The notes under the pieces are model-generated. The model did not search any database and was not told the DNA's origin. It worked only from the letters and a program-made list of their open reading frames with translations. A stretch of 64,000 nt of DNA from Clostridia bacterium. GTDB taxonomy: Bacteria; Bacillota; Clostridia; UBA1381. Positions 41,744 to 50,585 of this stretch are shown one piece after another. The position numbers were made by a program, and so were the translations under genes. How positions within the stretch are numbered: the stretch's first letter is position 1; each line of letters begins with the position of its first letter. The stretch is taken from assembly GCA_017621875.1 (NCBI GenBank), contig JAGASE010000001.1:372001-436000 (forward strand), in the 5' to 3' direction.

Positions 41744-43084
41744 TTGGAGATAAAGATAAGCCGCGGAGTGCAGCAGATATTGACAACGATTGAAAAGGCA
41801 GGCTTTGAGGCATATATTGTCGGCGGAGCTGTGCGGGACAGTATTATGGGAAAGACTCCCTCCGATTACGATATCGCGACAAACGCAAAGCCTCGTGAGG
41901 TGAAGGCGTTATTTTCGCATACCATAGATACGGGACTTAAGCACGGAACGGTTACGGTTATAGAAAATAAAATCGGATATGAGATAACCACTTATCGTGA
42001 AGAAGCAGGCTACCGCGATATGCGTCATCCCGACGCAGTGAAATATGTGGATAAGCTTTCCGAGGACCTCAAGCGGCGGGATTTCACGATAAATGCAATG
42101 GCGTATAATCCCAAATCGGGACTTGTAGACGAATTTGGCGGTATGGAGGATATAGACCGCCGTATTATACGGTGCGTAGGTGTGCCGGAGGAGCGGTTTA
42201 AGGAGGATGCACTGCGTATGCTTCGGGCTGTCCGCTTTGCTGCGTGCCTTGGATTTACGCTGGACGAGAAGGTAATAAAGGCAATAAAAAAGTGTTCGGT
42301 GCTGATAAAAAATGTCAGTGCGGAGCGTATTTTGGGCGAGGTAAATAAAATTCTTATCAGCGATTATCCTGCTAAAATTAAGCTTTTGTATGAAACCGGG
42401 CTTATGCGTTATATTATCCCGGAGCTTTGCAGCTGCTTCGGCACTGTGCAGAATAATAAATATCACATTTATGATGTGGGCGAGCATATTATGAAGGCAG
42501 TGGAAAACACGCCGAATGATTTGATTCTACGCTGGGCAGCTCTTTTGCATGATGTGGGCAAGCCTGCGTGTCTGAGCTGCGATTCAAACGGGATAAATCA
42601 TTTTTACGGGCATCACAGGGAAAGCGTGCGGATTGCCGATGATGTGCTGCACAAGCTGAGAATGGACAAGGAGTCCATACATGATATACTTGTTTTGATA
42701 GAAAACCATGATGTGCGGATTGACATGCATCCGGCTCCGGTTAAGCGAATGCTTGCACGCACCGGAGAGGGCTTGTTTTTGAAGCTGCTGCTTTTGCAGG
42801 AGGCCGATAATCGTGCAAAAAATCCTAAATATCTTGACGAAAAGCTGGCGAAACTGCATGCTGTATATGACCAGTGTCAGCGTATTATTGCGGAGGGACA
42901 GCCGTATCAGACCTCACATCTTTTGATTAACGGCAGAGACCTTATAAAGCTTGGCTTTAAAACCGGCAGAGAAATAGGCGATACCTTAAAGCTGCTGCTT
43001 GACGAGGTTGTTATCGACCCGTCGCTCAATACAAGGGATTATCTGGTTAAAAGAGCGATTACGTTAAGGAAAAAAAGAGATTAG
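41744..43084 (+). CDS. cca: CCA tRNA nucleotidyltransferase with HD domain
   Basis: Adds or repairs the 3' CCA end of tRNAs. The 446-residue class II protein has the nucleotidyltransferase motif GGAVRDSIMGKTPSDYDIATNA with the catalytic Asp pair, the RRDFTINAMAY motif, the primer-binding EERFKEDALRMLRAVRFAACLGF region, and a C-terminal HD domain (RWAALLHDVGKP) with phosphatase-type ligands. The start is TTG at 41744, with GGAGGGGAG 9 bases upstream. Since the tRNA genes here encode CCA, the enzyme is probably mainly for repair. It is followed by a terminator at 43111. Confidence 0.94.
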   Translation: MEIKISRGVQQILTTIEKAGFEAYIVGGAVRDSIMGKTPSDYDIATNAKPREVKALFSHTIDTGLKHGTVTVIENKIGYEITTYREEAGYRDMRHPDAVKYVDKLSEDLKRRDFTINAMAYNPKSGLVDEFGGMEDIDRRIIRCVGVPEERFKEDALRMLRAVRFAACLGFTLDEKVIKAIKKCSVLIKNVSAERILGEVNKILISDYPAKIKLLYETGLMRYIIPELCSCFGTVQNNKYHIYDVGEHIMKAVENTPNDLILRWAALLHDVGKPACLSCDSNGINHFYGHHRESVRIADDVLHKLRMDKESIHDILVLIENHDVRIDMHPAPVKRMLARTGEGLFLKLLLLQEADNRAKNPKYLDEKLAKLHAVYDQCQRIIAEGQPYQTSHLLINGRDLIKLGFKTGREIGDTLKLLLDEVVIDPSLNTRDYLVKRAITLRKKRD

Positions 43085-43110
43085 TGTGTTAAAAAGTACA
43101 AACAATCAAG

Positions 43111-43152
43111 AAGTATTATCTGAATACAAAGACTAGGATAATACTTTTGTTT
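43111..43152. terminator. Terminator between cca and the flippase gene
   Basis: AAGTATTATC (43111-43120) pairs with GATAATACTT (43137-43146), then TTGTTTTT. The two flanking genes converge here. Confidence 0.8.
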
Positions 43153-43172
43153 TTCAGGTGACTTGGAAGAGA

Positions 43173-44786
43173 TTAGCGGTGAAGCCGCATAATCTCTTCT
43201 TTTGTTACTACGTTTACAAGGAAAAGCATGGCGATATAGACGCATACGGAGACTGTCATACACGCGAAAAAGCCTACCGCGGTATTTTTCAGAATAACGC
43301 AAAGCGGATTGTATAAAAGAATTGCTATCCCGCTCATAACGGCAGTGCAGAGGGCAATTTTCATGACGTCTGAGCAGCGAAGAAACGGCATTGAGAAGCT
43401 TTTACGAAGCAGCCATATATTCAATACCATCTGCACCAAATCCGCTGCAAAGCTGCTTATGATTACGCCGAGAATATTCAGCTCAGGGATATTTACCAGT
43501 ATGTAGGACAAGGCAATTTTTATTCCTATGCAGATAAGACTGTATAAAAACGGTGTAAAAATTTTACCTGCGGCGTGATGCACTGCACAAAGAAATTGAG
43601 TCAGCGTAACTATAATCAAAAGCGGTGCTAAACATGAAAGCATCAGCGATGACGCCGTATTTTTAAACAGTATGTCGAGAATGGGTGCCGAGAAAAATCC
43701 AAGCACCGCACTGCAAGGCATGGCGAGCATCAGGATAATTTTGGCGGTGGAACTGACTGATTGGCGAAGACGCCCAAAATCATTAAGTGCGAGCGAACGT
43801 GTAACAACGGGAAGAATAGATATCCCAAACGCTGCAAGAATACCTGCAGGCAGGTTAAAAACCGTTGCCGCATATCCCGAATATGCACCGAAAAGCCATC
43901 GAGCACCGTCGAAGGATAATTTTTTCGAGGTAAGAAGATTGTCAAAAATGTTAGTGTAGCATGAATACCTCGAAAGGAACATACGTGCGGATTCTTCGGT
44001 AAAAACCAGCGTTGTAAGGCGGTTTCGTATTATCGAGGTGTCAAGCAGGGAAAGGCTTCCCGAAATTACCGAGACCGCCGTCATGGGTACTGCCACTGCG
44101 GTTAGAGCGGAAACTATCTCTTTTCGAGGCGTTTCGGGCGAAAATGCATGAGTTTCGCGTCGATAGGGAATATATAAAAGAAAGAGCAGAAGTGTTGCAA
44201 AAAGCTCTCCTATGGTAACGCCGCAGATGGCAGCAGCAGAGGTGTATTTTACCGAGAAGGACGCAAACCACGCCGCCAGTGAGTATCCGGCGAGCAGCTT
44301 GATAAATGCCTCAATCACCTGCGAGATTGCAGGCGGAGTTTGATGTGCATAGCCCTGATAGCAGCTTTTATATGGTGCTCCGAGTGCGACAAAGAATATT
44401 GAGGGGGCAATTACCTTGATGGCAAGCGGAGATTTCGGGTCCTTCATGGCATAGGCAAAAAAGTCTGCACCGAAAAACATAATGCAGCTTGCGGCAAAGC
44501 CTAAGACGCACATTACCAGAACCGAAAACCGCATCGAAAAACGAACATTTCCGGGATGCTTTAGAGCAAGCTCCTCGGCTATGTACTTTGATACCGCAAA
44601 CGGAAGACCCGATGTGATAAGTGATAAAAGCATTATGTAAACCGAAAATGCAGTTTGATAAATAGCCATTCCCTGTTCTCCCAAAATATAGGTGAGCGGA
44701 ATTTTTAATATGGCTCCTAAAATTTTGGACACAGCATTTGCTATTATAAGAATTATTGTACCTTTGATAAAGGATTCACTTTTCAT
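43173..44786 (-). CDS. SpoVB/MurJ-like lipid-linked oligosaccharide flippase
   Basis: A 537-residue MATE-like (MOP superfamily) membrane protein with about 14 helices. It begins FIKGTIILIIANAVSKILGAILKI, the typical opening of the SpoVB group, which in Bacillus is needed for spore cortex peptidoglycan; related members are alternative lipid II flippases. The gene lies between cca and the hup-yab cluster, and the nearby yabP/yabQ sporulation genes fit such a role. AAGGAAG precedes ATG at 44786 on the minus strand. Confidence 0.9.
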   Translation of the reverse strand: MKSESFIKGTIILIIANAVSKILGAILKIPLTYILGEQGMAIYQTAFSVYIMLLSLITSGLPFAVSKYIAEELALKHPGNVRFSMRFSVLVMCVLGFAASCIMFFGADFFAYAMKDPKSPLAIKVIAPSIFFVALGAPYKSCYQGYAHQTPPAISQVIEAFIKLLAGYSLAAWFASFSVKYTSAAAICGVTIGELFATLLLFLLYIPYRRETHAFSPETPRKEIVSALTAVAVPMTAVSVISGSLSLLDTSIIRNRLTTLVFTEESARMFLSRYSCYTNIFDNLLTSKKLSFDGARWLFGAYSGYAATVFNLPAGILAAFGISILPVVTRSLALNDFGRLRQSVSSTAKIILMLAMPCSAVLGFFSAPILDILFKNTASSLMLSCLAPLLIIVTLTQFLCAVHHAAGKIFTPFLYSLICIGIKIALSYILVNIPELNILGVIISSFAADLVQMVLNIWLLRKSFSMPFLRCSDVMKIALCTAVMSGIAILLYNPLCVILKNTAVGFFACMTVSVCVYIAMLFLVNVVTKEEIMRLHR

Positions 44787-45039
44787 AAAAAACTTCCTTT
44801 CGATTAAAAATTATATAAAAAACTGCACTTTTCATATTGTGAAAAGATATAGAAAAAACGGGAAAATAACGCGGTTTTTTGGTTATTCTTGTCAAAATCT
44901 ACAATTTTGTATGTAGAAATTCAAGAAAAATGCTAAAAATTCACAGTAAAGTATTGACAAGCAGTAGTATTTATAATAAAATGTGTATTCGTAAGGGAAG
45001 TACTTAATTCCCCAATATTATTTTTAGGAGGATGTTATT

Positions 45040-45315
45040 ATGAACAAGACAGAATTAGTAGCAGCTGTTGCAGAAAACGCTGCATTATCTAAGAAAGATG
45101 CAGAAAAGGCAATCAATGCAGTGATCGATACTATCACAGGTGCATTAGCTGATGGTGATAAGGTTCAGCTGGTTGGCTTCGGTACTTTCGAGGTTAGAGC
45201 AAGAGGAGCAAGAACAGGTAAGAACCCTCGTACAGGCGAAGCTATCAAGATTGCTGCTTCAAAGGTTCCTGCATTCAAGGCAGGCAAGGCGTTCAAGGAC
45301 GTTGTAAACAAATAA
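45040..45315 (+). CDS. hup: HU-family DNA-binding protein
   Basis: A 91-residue histone-like protein that bends and compacts DNA. It shows [25 protein letters not shown] and the conserved arm [22 protein letters not shown] with the intercalating Pro. TTGACA at 44954-44959 with a TAAAAT element at 44977-44982 forms a likely promoter, and AGGAGG lies before ATG 45040. Codon use is biased toward a few preferred codons, consistent with high expression. It heads the cluster with the S4 gene, yabP, yabQ, divIC and yabR. Confidence 0.97.
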   Translation: MNKTELVAAVAENAALSKKDAEKAINAVIDTITGALADGDKVQLVGFGTFEVRARGARTGKNPRTGEAIKIAASKVPAFKAGKAFKDVVNK

Positions 45316-45319
45316 TTGC

Positions 45320-45357
45320 GTAAAATCCGAAGCTCCTTTTGCGGGAGCTTCTTTTAC
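45320..45357 (+). terminator. Terminator after hup
   Basis: GAAGCTCC (45329-45336) pairs with GGAGCTTC (45344-45351), then TTTT; probably partial, since the next gene starts at once. Confidence 0.75.
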
Positions 45358-45372
45358 GTTGACGGAGGAAAT

Positions 45373-45612
45373 ATGCGGCTTGATAAATATTTAAAGGTGT
45401 CCCGCCTTATAAAACGCAGGACGATTGCAAACGAGGCATGCGATGCACAGAGAATACAGGTGAACGGACGTATCGTAAAGGCGTCATATGATGTTAAGGT
45501 GGGCGACATTATCGAAATCAGAATGGGCGAAAAGCTTGTGAAGGTTGAGGTACTGCAGGTTTTGGAGCATGTACTGAAAAACGACGCCGCCCTGATGTAC
45601 AAAATTCTGTAA
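45373..45612 (+). CDS. rqcP: S4-domain RNA-binding protein RqcP (YabO/Hsp15 homologue)
   Basis: A 79-residue protein that is almost entirely an S4 domain: MRLDKYLKVSRLIKRRTIANEACD and VNGRIVKASYDVKVGD. In Bacillus this protein (YabO) acts in ribosome quality control with RqcH, binding 50S subunits with peptidyl-tRNA. The start ATG 45373 has CGGAGGAA upstream; a longer frame from 45316 would run through the terminator hairpin. The position between hup and yabP is the conserved clostridial/bacillar arrangement. Confidence 0.93.
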   Translation: MRLDKYLKVSRLIKRRTIANEACDAQRIQVNGRIVKASYDVKVGDIIEIRMGEKLVKVEVLQVLEHVLKNDAALMYKIL

Positions 45613-45619
45613 TATATAA

Positions 45620-45660
45620 AAATGCACTCTCATATTCTGTAAAAAGGAGAGTGTATTTTT
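45620..45660 (+). terminator. Hairpin that encloses the yabP ribosome binding site
   Basis: AAATGCACTCTC (45620-45631) pairs over 12 positions with GAGAGTGTATTT (45647-45658), followed directly by TTATG. The 3' arm includes the AAGGAGAG ribosome site of yabP, so it looks like both a terminator and a translation block. Confidence 0.7.
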
Positions 45661-45933
45661 ATGGAATTGGAAAAGCTTGAAAAAAATCAGATGCTTACTC
45701 TGGAGAACAGGTCACGCTTTACTGTGGGCTTGGTGGAAAATGTGGAGAATTTTTCTGAGGAGGAAATAACGCTTAAAACGGCACTCGGAGGGCTTAATAT
45801 CTGCGGCAACGGACTGAAGATGGAGGACTTGTCAATAGAGAACGGGAATATTATTTTGACGGGAAGAGTTAATAAGATAGAATTTGTTGACATAAAGGAA
45901 AAGCACAGCTTTTTCCGGGATTTGTTCAGGTAG
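45661..45933 (+). CDS. yabP: Sporulation protein YabP
   Basis: A 90-residue protein of the YabP/YqfC family (LENRSRFTVGLVENVENFSEEEITLKT, then the GGLNICGNGLKMEDLSIENGNIILTGRVNKIEF core), required for spore cortex assembly together with YabQ. Made in the mother cell under sigma-E in Bacillus. It follows the S4 gene and precedes yabQ with a 12-base gap. The start ATG 45661 lies right after the hairpin. Presence of yabP and yabQ supports a sporulating organism. Confidence 0.94.
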   Translation: MELEKLEKNQMLTLENRSRFTVGLVENVENFSEEEITLKTALGGLNICGNGLKMEDLSIENGNIILTGRVNKIEFVDIKEKHSFFRDLFR

Positions 45934-45945
45934 GTACTGCGTAGA

Positions 45946-46392
45946 ATGGTTGTTTCGGCTGCATACGAGCTGCAGAGCTTTGCTGCCGCAATACTGCTTG
46001 GCATTGCAGTTGGCATTATTTATGACCTTGTAAAAAGCTTCAGGCTCGTTTTTGAGAAAAATTTTATTCCCGATGTCCTTATGTGGATTATCTCCGGCAG
46101 CGGTGCGGCGATAATCTGGTATACCACAGCCGGCGGCGAAATACGCTGGTATATGATTTTAGGTGCGTTTTTTAGCCTTGTTCTCTATTTTTTGCTGCTT
46201 AGCAGGTACGTTTTTTTGCTGTTTTTCTTCATTGTAAAAAAAATTTATTGTTTTTTTAATATAATTTTAAAATTACTCTTGACACCGGTTAAATTTTTAG
46301 TTAAAATAGTAAGTGTATATATTAGAGCGGTAAATATTAAATTTTTCAAGAAAGTTGAAGATGATAATGAAGAAGAAAAGGCCTGTATTTAA
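45946..46392 (+). CDS. yabQ: Spore cortex biosynthesis protein YabQ
   Basis: A 148-residue membrane protein with four or five hydrophobic segments, opening MVVSAAYELQSFAAAILLGIAVGIIYDL, the YabQ family signature. YabQ is a sigma-E-dependent membrane protein needed for cortex formation in Bacillus. The C-terminal 40 residues are basic and hydrophilic. It lies directly after yabP and overlaps the start of divIC by about 30 bases. Confidence 0.93.
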   Translation: MVVSAAYELQSFAAAILLGIAVGIIYDLVKSFRLVFEKNFIPDVLMWIISGSGAAIIWYTTAGGEIRWYMILGAFFSLVLYFLLLSRYVFLLFFFIVKKIYCFFNIILKLLLTPVKFLVKIVSVYIRAVNIKFFKKVEDDNEEEKACI

Positions 46393-46666
46393 GATAAATA
46401 TTATGACCTGCCTTGTACTTGTAACCGTGGTAGCTTCTTTTACAATGGTTGTCAAGGGAATTATGTATCAGCCGGCAGTTGCCGCCAATGAGGAAAAGGC
46501 TGCACTGATAAGAGAAAGCATCGAGTATGAAAACCGACGTATAGAAGAAATTGATTCAATGATGCAAAAGGTCGGAACGGACGAGTACATAGAAAAGGTT
46601 GCACGAGAAAAGCTTGGAATGATTAAATCTGACGAAATTGTTTTTGTGGATATATCAGGACAATAA
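46361..46666 (+). CDS. divIC: Septum formation initiator DivIC/FtsB-like
   Basis: A short bitopic division protein (about 101 residues): basic N-terminus (MKKKRPVFK), one membrane span (TCLVLVTVVASFTMVV), then a coiled coil (EEKAALIRESIEYENRRIEEIDSM) and the C-terminal EYIEKVAREKLGMIKSDEIVF motif that binds FtsL/DivIB. The ATG at 46361 is used here; 46367 and TTG 46355 are also possible. It overlaps yabQ and belongs to the classic yabPQ-divIC-yabR order. Confidence 0.9.
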   Translation: MIMKKKRPVFKINIMTCLVLVTVVASFTMVVKGIMYQPAVAANEEKAALIRESIEYENRRIEEIDSMMQKVGTDEYIEKVAREKLGMIKSDEIVFVDISGQ

Positions 46667-46690
46667 TATTACGGAGGGAAATACTTATAT

Positions 46691-47131
46691 ATGTCAGTAG
46701 AGGTAGGTAGTATAGTTGAAGGAAAGGTAACAAGCGTAATGCCTTTCGGAGCTTTTGTTTCTCTTCCGGATAATAAGTCGGGACTTGTGCATATTTCCGA
46801 GATTACGAAGGAATATATTAATGATATTAATGATTATGTAAAGCAGGGCGATGTGGTAAAGGTAAAGGTTGTAGGGATTGATAAATCCGGAAAAATCAGC
46901 CTTTCAATAAAAAAAGCACATGCTGAGGAGCGGAATACGCGTGCAGCTGCCCCAAGCGGTCCTGTGCGTCCGGCAGACATTGATTGGAGCACACGAAGCG
47001 ACGAGGATTTATCCTTTGAGGATAAGCTGTCCCGCTTTAAAAAAGACGCTGATGAAAAAATGCTTGCACTGAAGCGTTCAAATGAATCAAAGCGTTCAGG
47101 CGGCTATCACAGAGGCGGAAGTACATATTGA
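46691..47131 (+). CDS. yabR: S1-domain RNA-binding protein YabR
   Basis: A 146-residue protein with one S1 (OB-fold) domain at residues 1-70 (VGSIVEGKVTSVMPFGAFVSL, KSGLVHISEIT, GKISLSIKKA). A polar, charged tail rich in Arg and Ser follows, with FEDKLSRFKKDADEKML. It resembles Bacillus YabR and clostridial general-stress-type S1 proteins. It likely binds RNA; the target is unknown. ACGGAGGGAAA precedes ATG 46691, and a terminator follows. Confidence 0.92.
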   Translation: MSVEVGSIVEGKVTSVMPFGAFVSLPDNKSGLVHISEITKEYINDINDYVKQGDVVKVKVVGIDKSGKISLSIKKAHAEERNTRAAAPSGPVRPADIDWSTRSDEDLSFEDKLSRFKKDADEKMLALKRSNESKRSGGYHRGGSTY

Positions 47132-47133
47132 TT

Positions 47134-47162
47134 AAAAAAGGGGGATTTAAGCCCCTTTTTTA
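47134..47162 (+). terminator. Terminator of the hup-yabR cluster
   Basis: AAAAAGGGG (47135-47143) pairs with CCCCTTTTT (47152-47160). Confidence 0.85.
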
Positions 47163-47214
47163 TGTATGATAGGAAATCTGCGGAATTTCCTGCATTGCGA
47201 AAGGAAGATAAAAA

Positions 47215-48657
47215 ATGAAGGACAAGCTTAACTTAACACTGTTGACGGATTTTTATGAATTTACAATGTCGCACGGCTTTTTTGAGGAGGGCGTAGGAGA
47301 CAGAATCGCTTATTTTGATATGTTCTTCCGCACCATTCCAGAGGGCGGCGGCTTTGCAATTATGGCAGGAATTGAACAGCTGATTGACTATCTTAAAAAT
47401 CTGGAATTTACAGACGATGATATAGAATATTTACGCAGCAAAAAGCTTTTTTCTGAGCAGTATCTTGAGTATCTTGCAAATTTTAAGTTTGTGTGCGATG
47501 TTTGGGCAATTCCTGAGGGAACGCCGATTTTTCCGCATGAGCCGATTGTGGTTGTAAGAGGCCCTGTTGCACAGGCACAGTTTATCGAAACCATGATACT
47601 TTTAACGATAAATCATCAGAGTCTGATTGCTACAAAGGCAAACAGAATTGTTCGTGCGGCAGAGGGAATCCCTGTTATGGAGTTCGGCTCGCGTCGTGCT
47701 CAGGGACCTGACGCTGCCGTTTTGGGTGCAAGAGCCGCATATATCGGCGGCTGCGTAGGAACGGCATGTGCGATTGCGGATAGAGAATACGGAGTGCCTG
47801 CTATGGGTACTATGGCACACAGCTGGGTGCAGATGTTTGATACGGAATATGAGGCTTTTAAGGTTTATGCAAGGCAGTATCCCGATAGCTGTACCCTGCT
47901 TATAGATACCTATAATGTTTTAAAATCAGGACTTCCCAACGCAATAAAGGTGTTTGACGAGGTATTAAAGCCGCTGGGAAAAAGACCTAAGGGCGTAAGA
48001 ATTGATTCGGGAGATATAACTTACCTGTCAAAGAAATGCCGCAAAATACTTGATGATGCAGGCTATCCCGACTGCGGAATATGTGCGTCAAATTCTTTGG
48101 ACGAATACATTATCCGCGATACCTTAAGACAGGGTGCAGAGATTACCTCGTTTGGTGTAGGTGAGCGGCTTATTACCTCAAAAGCGGCACCTATTTTCGG
48201 AGGAGTGTATAAGCTTGCGGCAGTTGAGGATTCGGAAGGAAACGTTATTCCGAGAATAAAGGTTTCGGAGAATGTAGCAAAAATCACCACACCGGGCTTT
48301 AAGCAGGTTTATCGCCTGTATTCAAAGGAATCGGGAGCGGCGATTGCCGATGTTGTAACACTTTTCGGCGAGGTGATTGATAACGAAAAGCCGTACGAGC
48401 TTTTCAATCCGGAGCATACATGGAAGAAAAAGACGGTTACGGATTATTATGTGCGTCCGCTTTTGAAGCAGATATTTAAGGGCGGAGAGTGCGTTTATGA
48501 AAATCCTGATATTCATGTGCTTCGGGAATACTGCCGTCTTGAGGTGGAGAAGCTTTGGGATGAGGTTAAGCGTTTTGAAAATCCGCATGAATACTATGTC
48601 GATTTATCACGCAGCCTGTGGCAGATGAAATATGAGCTTTTGGAGAAATTTCAGTAA
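47215..48657 (+). CDS. pncB: Nicotinate phosphoribosyltransferase
   Basis: Converts nicotinate and PRPP to nicotinate mononucleotide in NAD salvage. The 480-residue protein opens LTLLTDFYEFTMSHGFFEE, the family N-terminus; it has the catalytic His in the GTMAHSWVQMF region, the EFGSRRAQGPDAA motif and the PRPP-binding stretch IDSGDITYLSKK. GGAAGATAAAA lies before ATG 47215. Its TAA overlaps the start of tsaC by one base, so it is transcribed with the t6A genes. Confidence 0.95.
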   Translation: MKDKLNLTLLTDFYEFTMSHGFFEEGVGDRIAYFDMFFRTIPEGGGFAIMAGIEQLIDYLKNLEFTDDDIEYLRSKKLFSEQYLEYLANFKFVCDVWAIPEGTPIFPHEPIVVVRGPVAQAQFIETMILLTINHQSLIATKANRIVRAAEGIPVMEFGSRRAQGPDAAVLGARAAYIGGCVGTACAIADREYGVPAMGTMAHSWVQMFDTEYEAFKVYARQYPDSCTLLIDTYNVLKSGLPNAIKVFDEVLKPLGKRPKGVRIDSGDITYLSKKCRKILDDAGYPDCGICASNSLDEYIIRDTLRQGAEITSFGVGERLITSKAAPIFGGVYKLAAVEDSEGNVIPRIKVSENVAKITTPGFKQVYRLYSKESGAAIADVVTLFGEVIDNEKPYELFNPEHTWKKKTVTDYYVRPLLKQIFKGGECVYENPDIHVLREYCRLEVEKLWDEVKRFENPHEYYVDLSRSLWQMKYELLEKFQ

Positions 48658-49685
48658 TGGACACGCTTATAATAAAGGATATAAATAATAAAACCATGCA
48701 GACGGCGGGCGAAATAATACGCGGCGGAGGTGTTGTTGCGTTTCCTACCGAAACAGTGTACGGCTTGGGTGCGTCGGCGTATGATGACGCGGCGGTGAAA
48801 AAAATATATGAGGCAAAGGGCAGACCGTCCGACAATCCGCTGATTGTGCATGTTGCCGATGTGTGCGATGTTGAAACGGTGGCAAGAGAGATTCCTTGGA
48901 ATGCAAAAAAAATTCTTGAAAGCTTTGCACCCGGTCCGTTTACGATTATTTTGAAGAAAAAGGACGGAATAAGCGATACCGTAACAGCAGGGCTTGATAC
49001 GGTAGGAATCAGAATCCCGTCTCACCCTGTAGCAAGAGAGTTTATCCGTGCCTGCGGCGTTCCGATAGCTGCTCCGAGTGCGAATTTATCGGGAAAGCCG
49101 AGTCCAACCCGTGCAGAGCATGTAATTCACGATATGTTAGGGCGTATTGATGCGATAATCTGCGGCGGAGATGCGAGCGTCGGCGTGGAATCTACGATAA
49201 TCGATTTAACGGCTGATGTTCCGACAATTCTTCGTCCTGGCGGCATTACTCTTGAGGATTTAAAAAAGGTTTGCACAAATGTTGAGGTTGACCGTCATGT
49301 GCTTGAAGCGGTGGCAGCAGCGGAGCAGCCGAAATGTCCGGGAATGAAGTATAAGCATTATGCACCCGATGCCGATGTGACTGTGGTTGAGGGCGAGCTG
49401 AGTGCTTGCGAAAAAAAGATTAAAGAGCTGGTAAAAAGGGAAAAGGAAGGCGGAAAAACCGTCGGCGTACTGGCTGCGGCAGATGCAGACTTTGGAGCGG
49501 ATTTATTTATTTCTTCGGGAAAGGATAACCGCGAATTTGCAAGAGTGCTGTTTGACGCATTGCGTAGCTTTGACAAAAATGGAATACAAACCGTTTTGGT
49601 GCAGCTTTCCTCAAACGATGAATACAGCCTTGCGGTTAAAAACCGGCTTTATAAATCGGCGGGAAATAAGATAATTTTTGTATAA
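48657..49685 (+). CDS. tsaC: L-threonylcarbamoyladenylate synthase (TsaC/Sua5 type)
   Basis: First step of the t6A tRNA modification: makes threonylcarbamoyl-AMP from Thr, bicarbonate and ATP. The 342-residue protein is of the longer Sua5/YwlC type: a YrdC domain (GVVAFPTETVYGLGA, KGRPSDNPLIVHV, SPTRAEHV) followed by a C-terminal Sua5 domain (about residues 225-342, GMKYKHYAPDA). It starts ATG 48657, overlapping the pncB stop. tsaD lies three genes downstream; tsaB and tsaE are not in the window. Confidence 0.94.
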   Translation: MDTLIIKDINNKTMQTAGEIIRGGGVVAFPTETVYGLGASAYDDAAVKKIYEAKGRPSDNPLIVHVADVCDVETVAREIPWNAKKILESFAPGPFTIILKKKDGISDTVTAGLDTVGIRIPSHPVAREFIRACGVPIAAPSANLSGKPSPTRAEHVIHDMLGRIDAIICGGDASVGVESTIIDLTADVPTILRPGGITLEDLKKVCTNVEVDRHVLEAVAAAEQPKCPGMKYKHYAPDADVTVVEGELSACEKKIKELVKREKEGGKTVGVLAAADADFGADLFISSGKDNREFARVLFDALRSFDKNGIQTVLVQLSSNDEYSLAVKNRLYKSAGNKIIFV

Positions 49686-49729
49686 GGACAGCAGGAGAGC
49701 TTATTCCTGCGAGCTTGAAAGGATAAAAC

Positions 49730-50167
49730 ATGAATATACTTTTTGTATGCACAGGAAATACCTGCCGCTCTGCCATGGCGGCGGCTTTGTTTAATAAAAT
49801 TACAGTAGAACGAGGAATTGATGTGCGTATTGAGTCGGCAGGACTTTTTGCAACGGACGGAGAGCCTGCATCGGGCGAGGCGATAATTGCTATGAAAAAG
49901 TACGATATCGACCTTTTGGGACATCATGCACAGAGCATCAACACCGAGCTTTTGGAGAAAAGCGACCTGATACTCACCATGACGGCGGCACATAAAATGG
50001 TTTTGGAGCAGTCGGCACCGGGAAAGACATATACGCTTTGTGAATATGCCGGAGCGGAATATGATATTGACGACCCGTATGGCGGAGACGTTACAGAATA
50101 TGAAGAATGTGCAGAGGAGATTTATCATGCACTTTTAAAGGTGGCGGACAGGATTGAGAATAATTAA
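49730..50167 (+). CDS. ywlE: Low-molecular-weight protein phosphatase, YwlE (arginine phosphatase) type
   Basis: A 145-residue phosphatase with the P-loop CTGNTCRSAMA at residues 7-17 and the general-acid Asp in the late DDPYGGD motif. The residue after Asn is Thr (CTGNTCRS) rather than Ile (CxxNICRS), the change known to favour phosphoarginine in B. subtilis YwlE. The assignment is by analogy. It lies between tsaC and rimI, the same neighbourhood as in other Firmicutes. AAAGGAT precedes ATG 49730. Confidence 0.9.
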   Translation: MNILFVCTGNTCRSAMAAALFNKITVERGIDVRIESAGLFATDGEPASGEAIIAMKKYDIDLLGHHAQSINTELLEKSDLILTMTAAHKMVLEQSAPGKTYTLCEYAGAEYDIDDPYGGDVTEYEECAEEIYHALLKVADRIENN

Positions 50168-50585
50168 AATGGAGGCGTGCCACGCAGGAGAGCTTGCGGA
50201 GCTTGATAAGGTGTGCTTTGCCGTTCCATGGTCGGAAAATCTGTTTTTAGAGGAGGCACAAAGCCGTATTGCCAGATATTTTCTGGCGGTGGAGGGCGAT
50301 AAAATCATCGGCTACAGTGGAGTTTGGCTGGTTGCGGATGAGGGGCAGATTACAAATATTGCGGTTTTGCCCGAATTTCGCAAAAAGGGTGTTGCATCAA
50401 GGCTTTTGGAAAGGCTTATAGAGGAGGCTGCCGATGCCAAGCGTATTGTGCTTGAGGTAAGGGAGTCAAACTGTGCAGCGATAGCACTTTATGAAAAATT
50501 CGGATTTAAAAATGCAGGCATGCGTAAAAATTTTTACCGTGAGCCTACCGAAAACGCAATTATTATGATACGGGGAGAAACGTAA
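50154..50585 (+). CDS. rimI: Ribosomal protein S18-alanine N-acetyltransferase (RimI, GNAT)
   Basis: A 143-residue GNAT acetyltransferase: acetyl-CoA binding motif [18 protein letters not shown], then [20 protein letters not shown], typical of RimI, which acetylates the N-terminal Ala of S18. The start is TTG 50154 (LRIIKMEA), overlapping ywlE by 14 bases and matching RimI N-termini; ATG 50169 is an alternative. It overlaps the tsaD start by one base. Adjacent tsaD is the usual arrangement in Firmicutes. Confidence 0.91.
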   Translation: MRIIKMEACHAGELAELDKVCFAVPWSENLFLEEAQSRIARYFLAVEGDKIIGYSGVWLVADEGQITNIAVLPEFRKKGVASRLLERLIEEAADAKRIVLEVRESNCAAIALYEKFGFKNAGMRKNFYREPTENAIIMIRGET

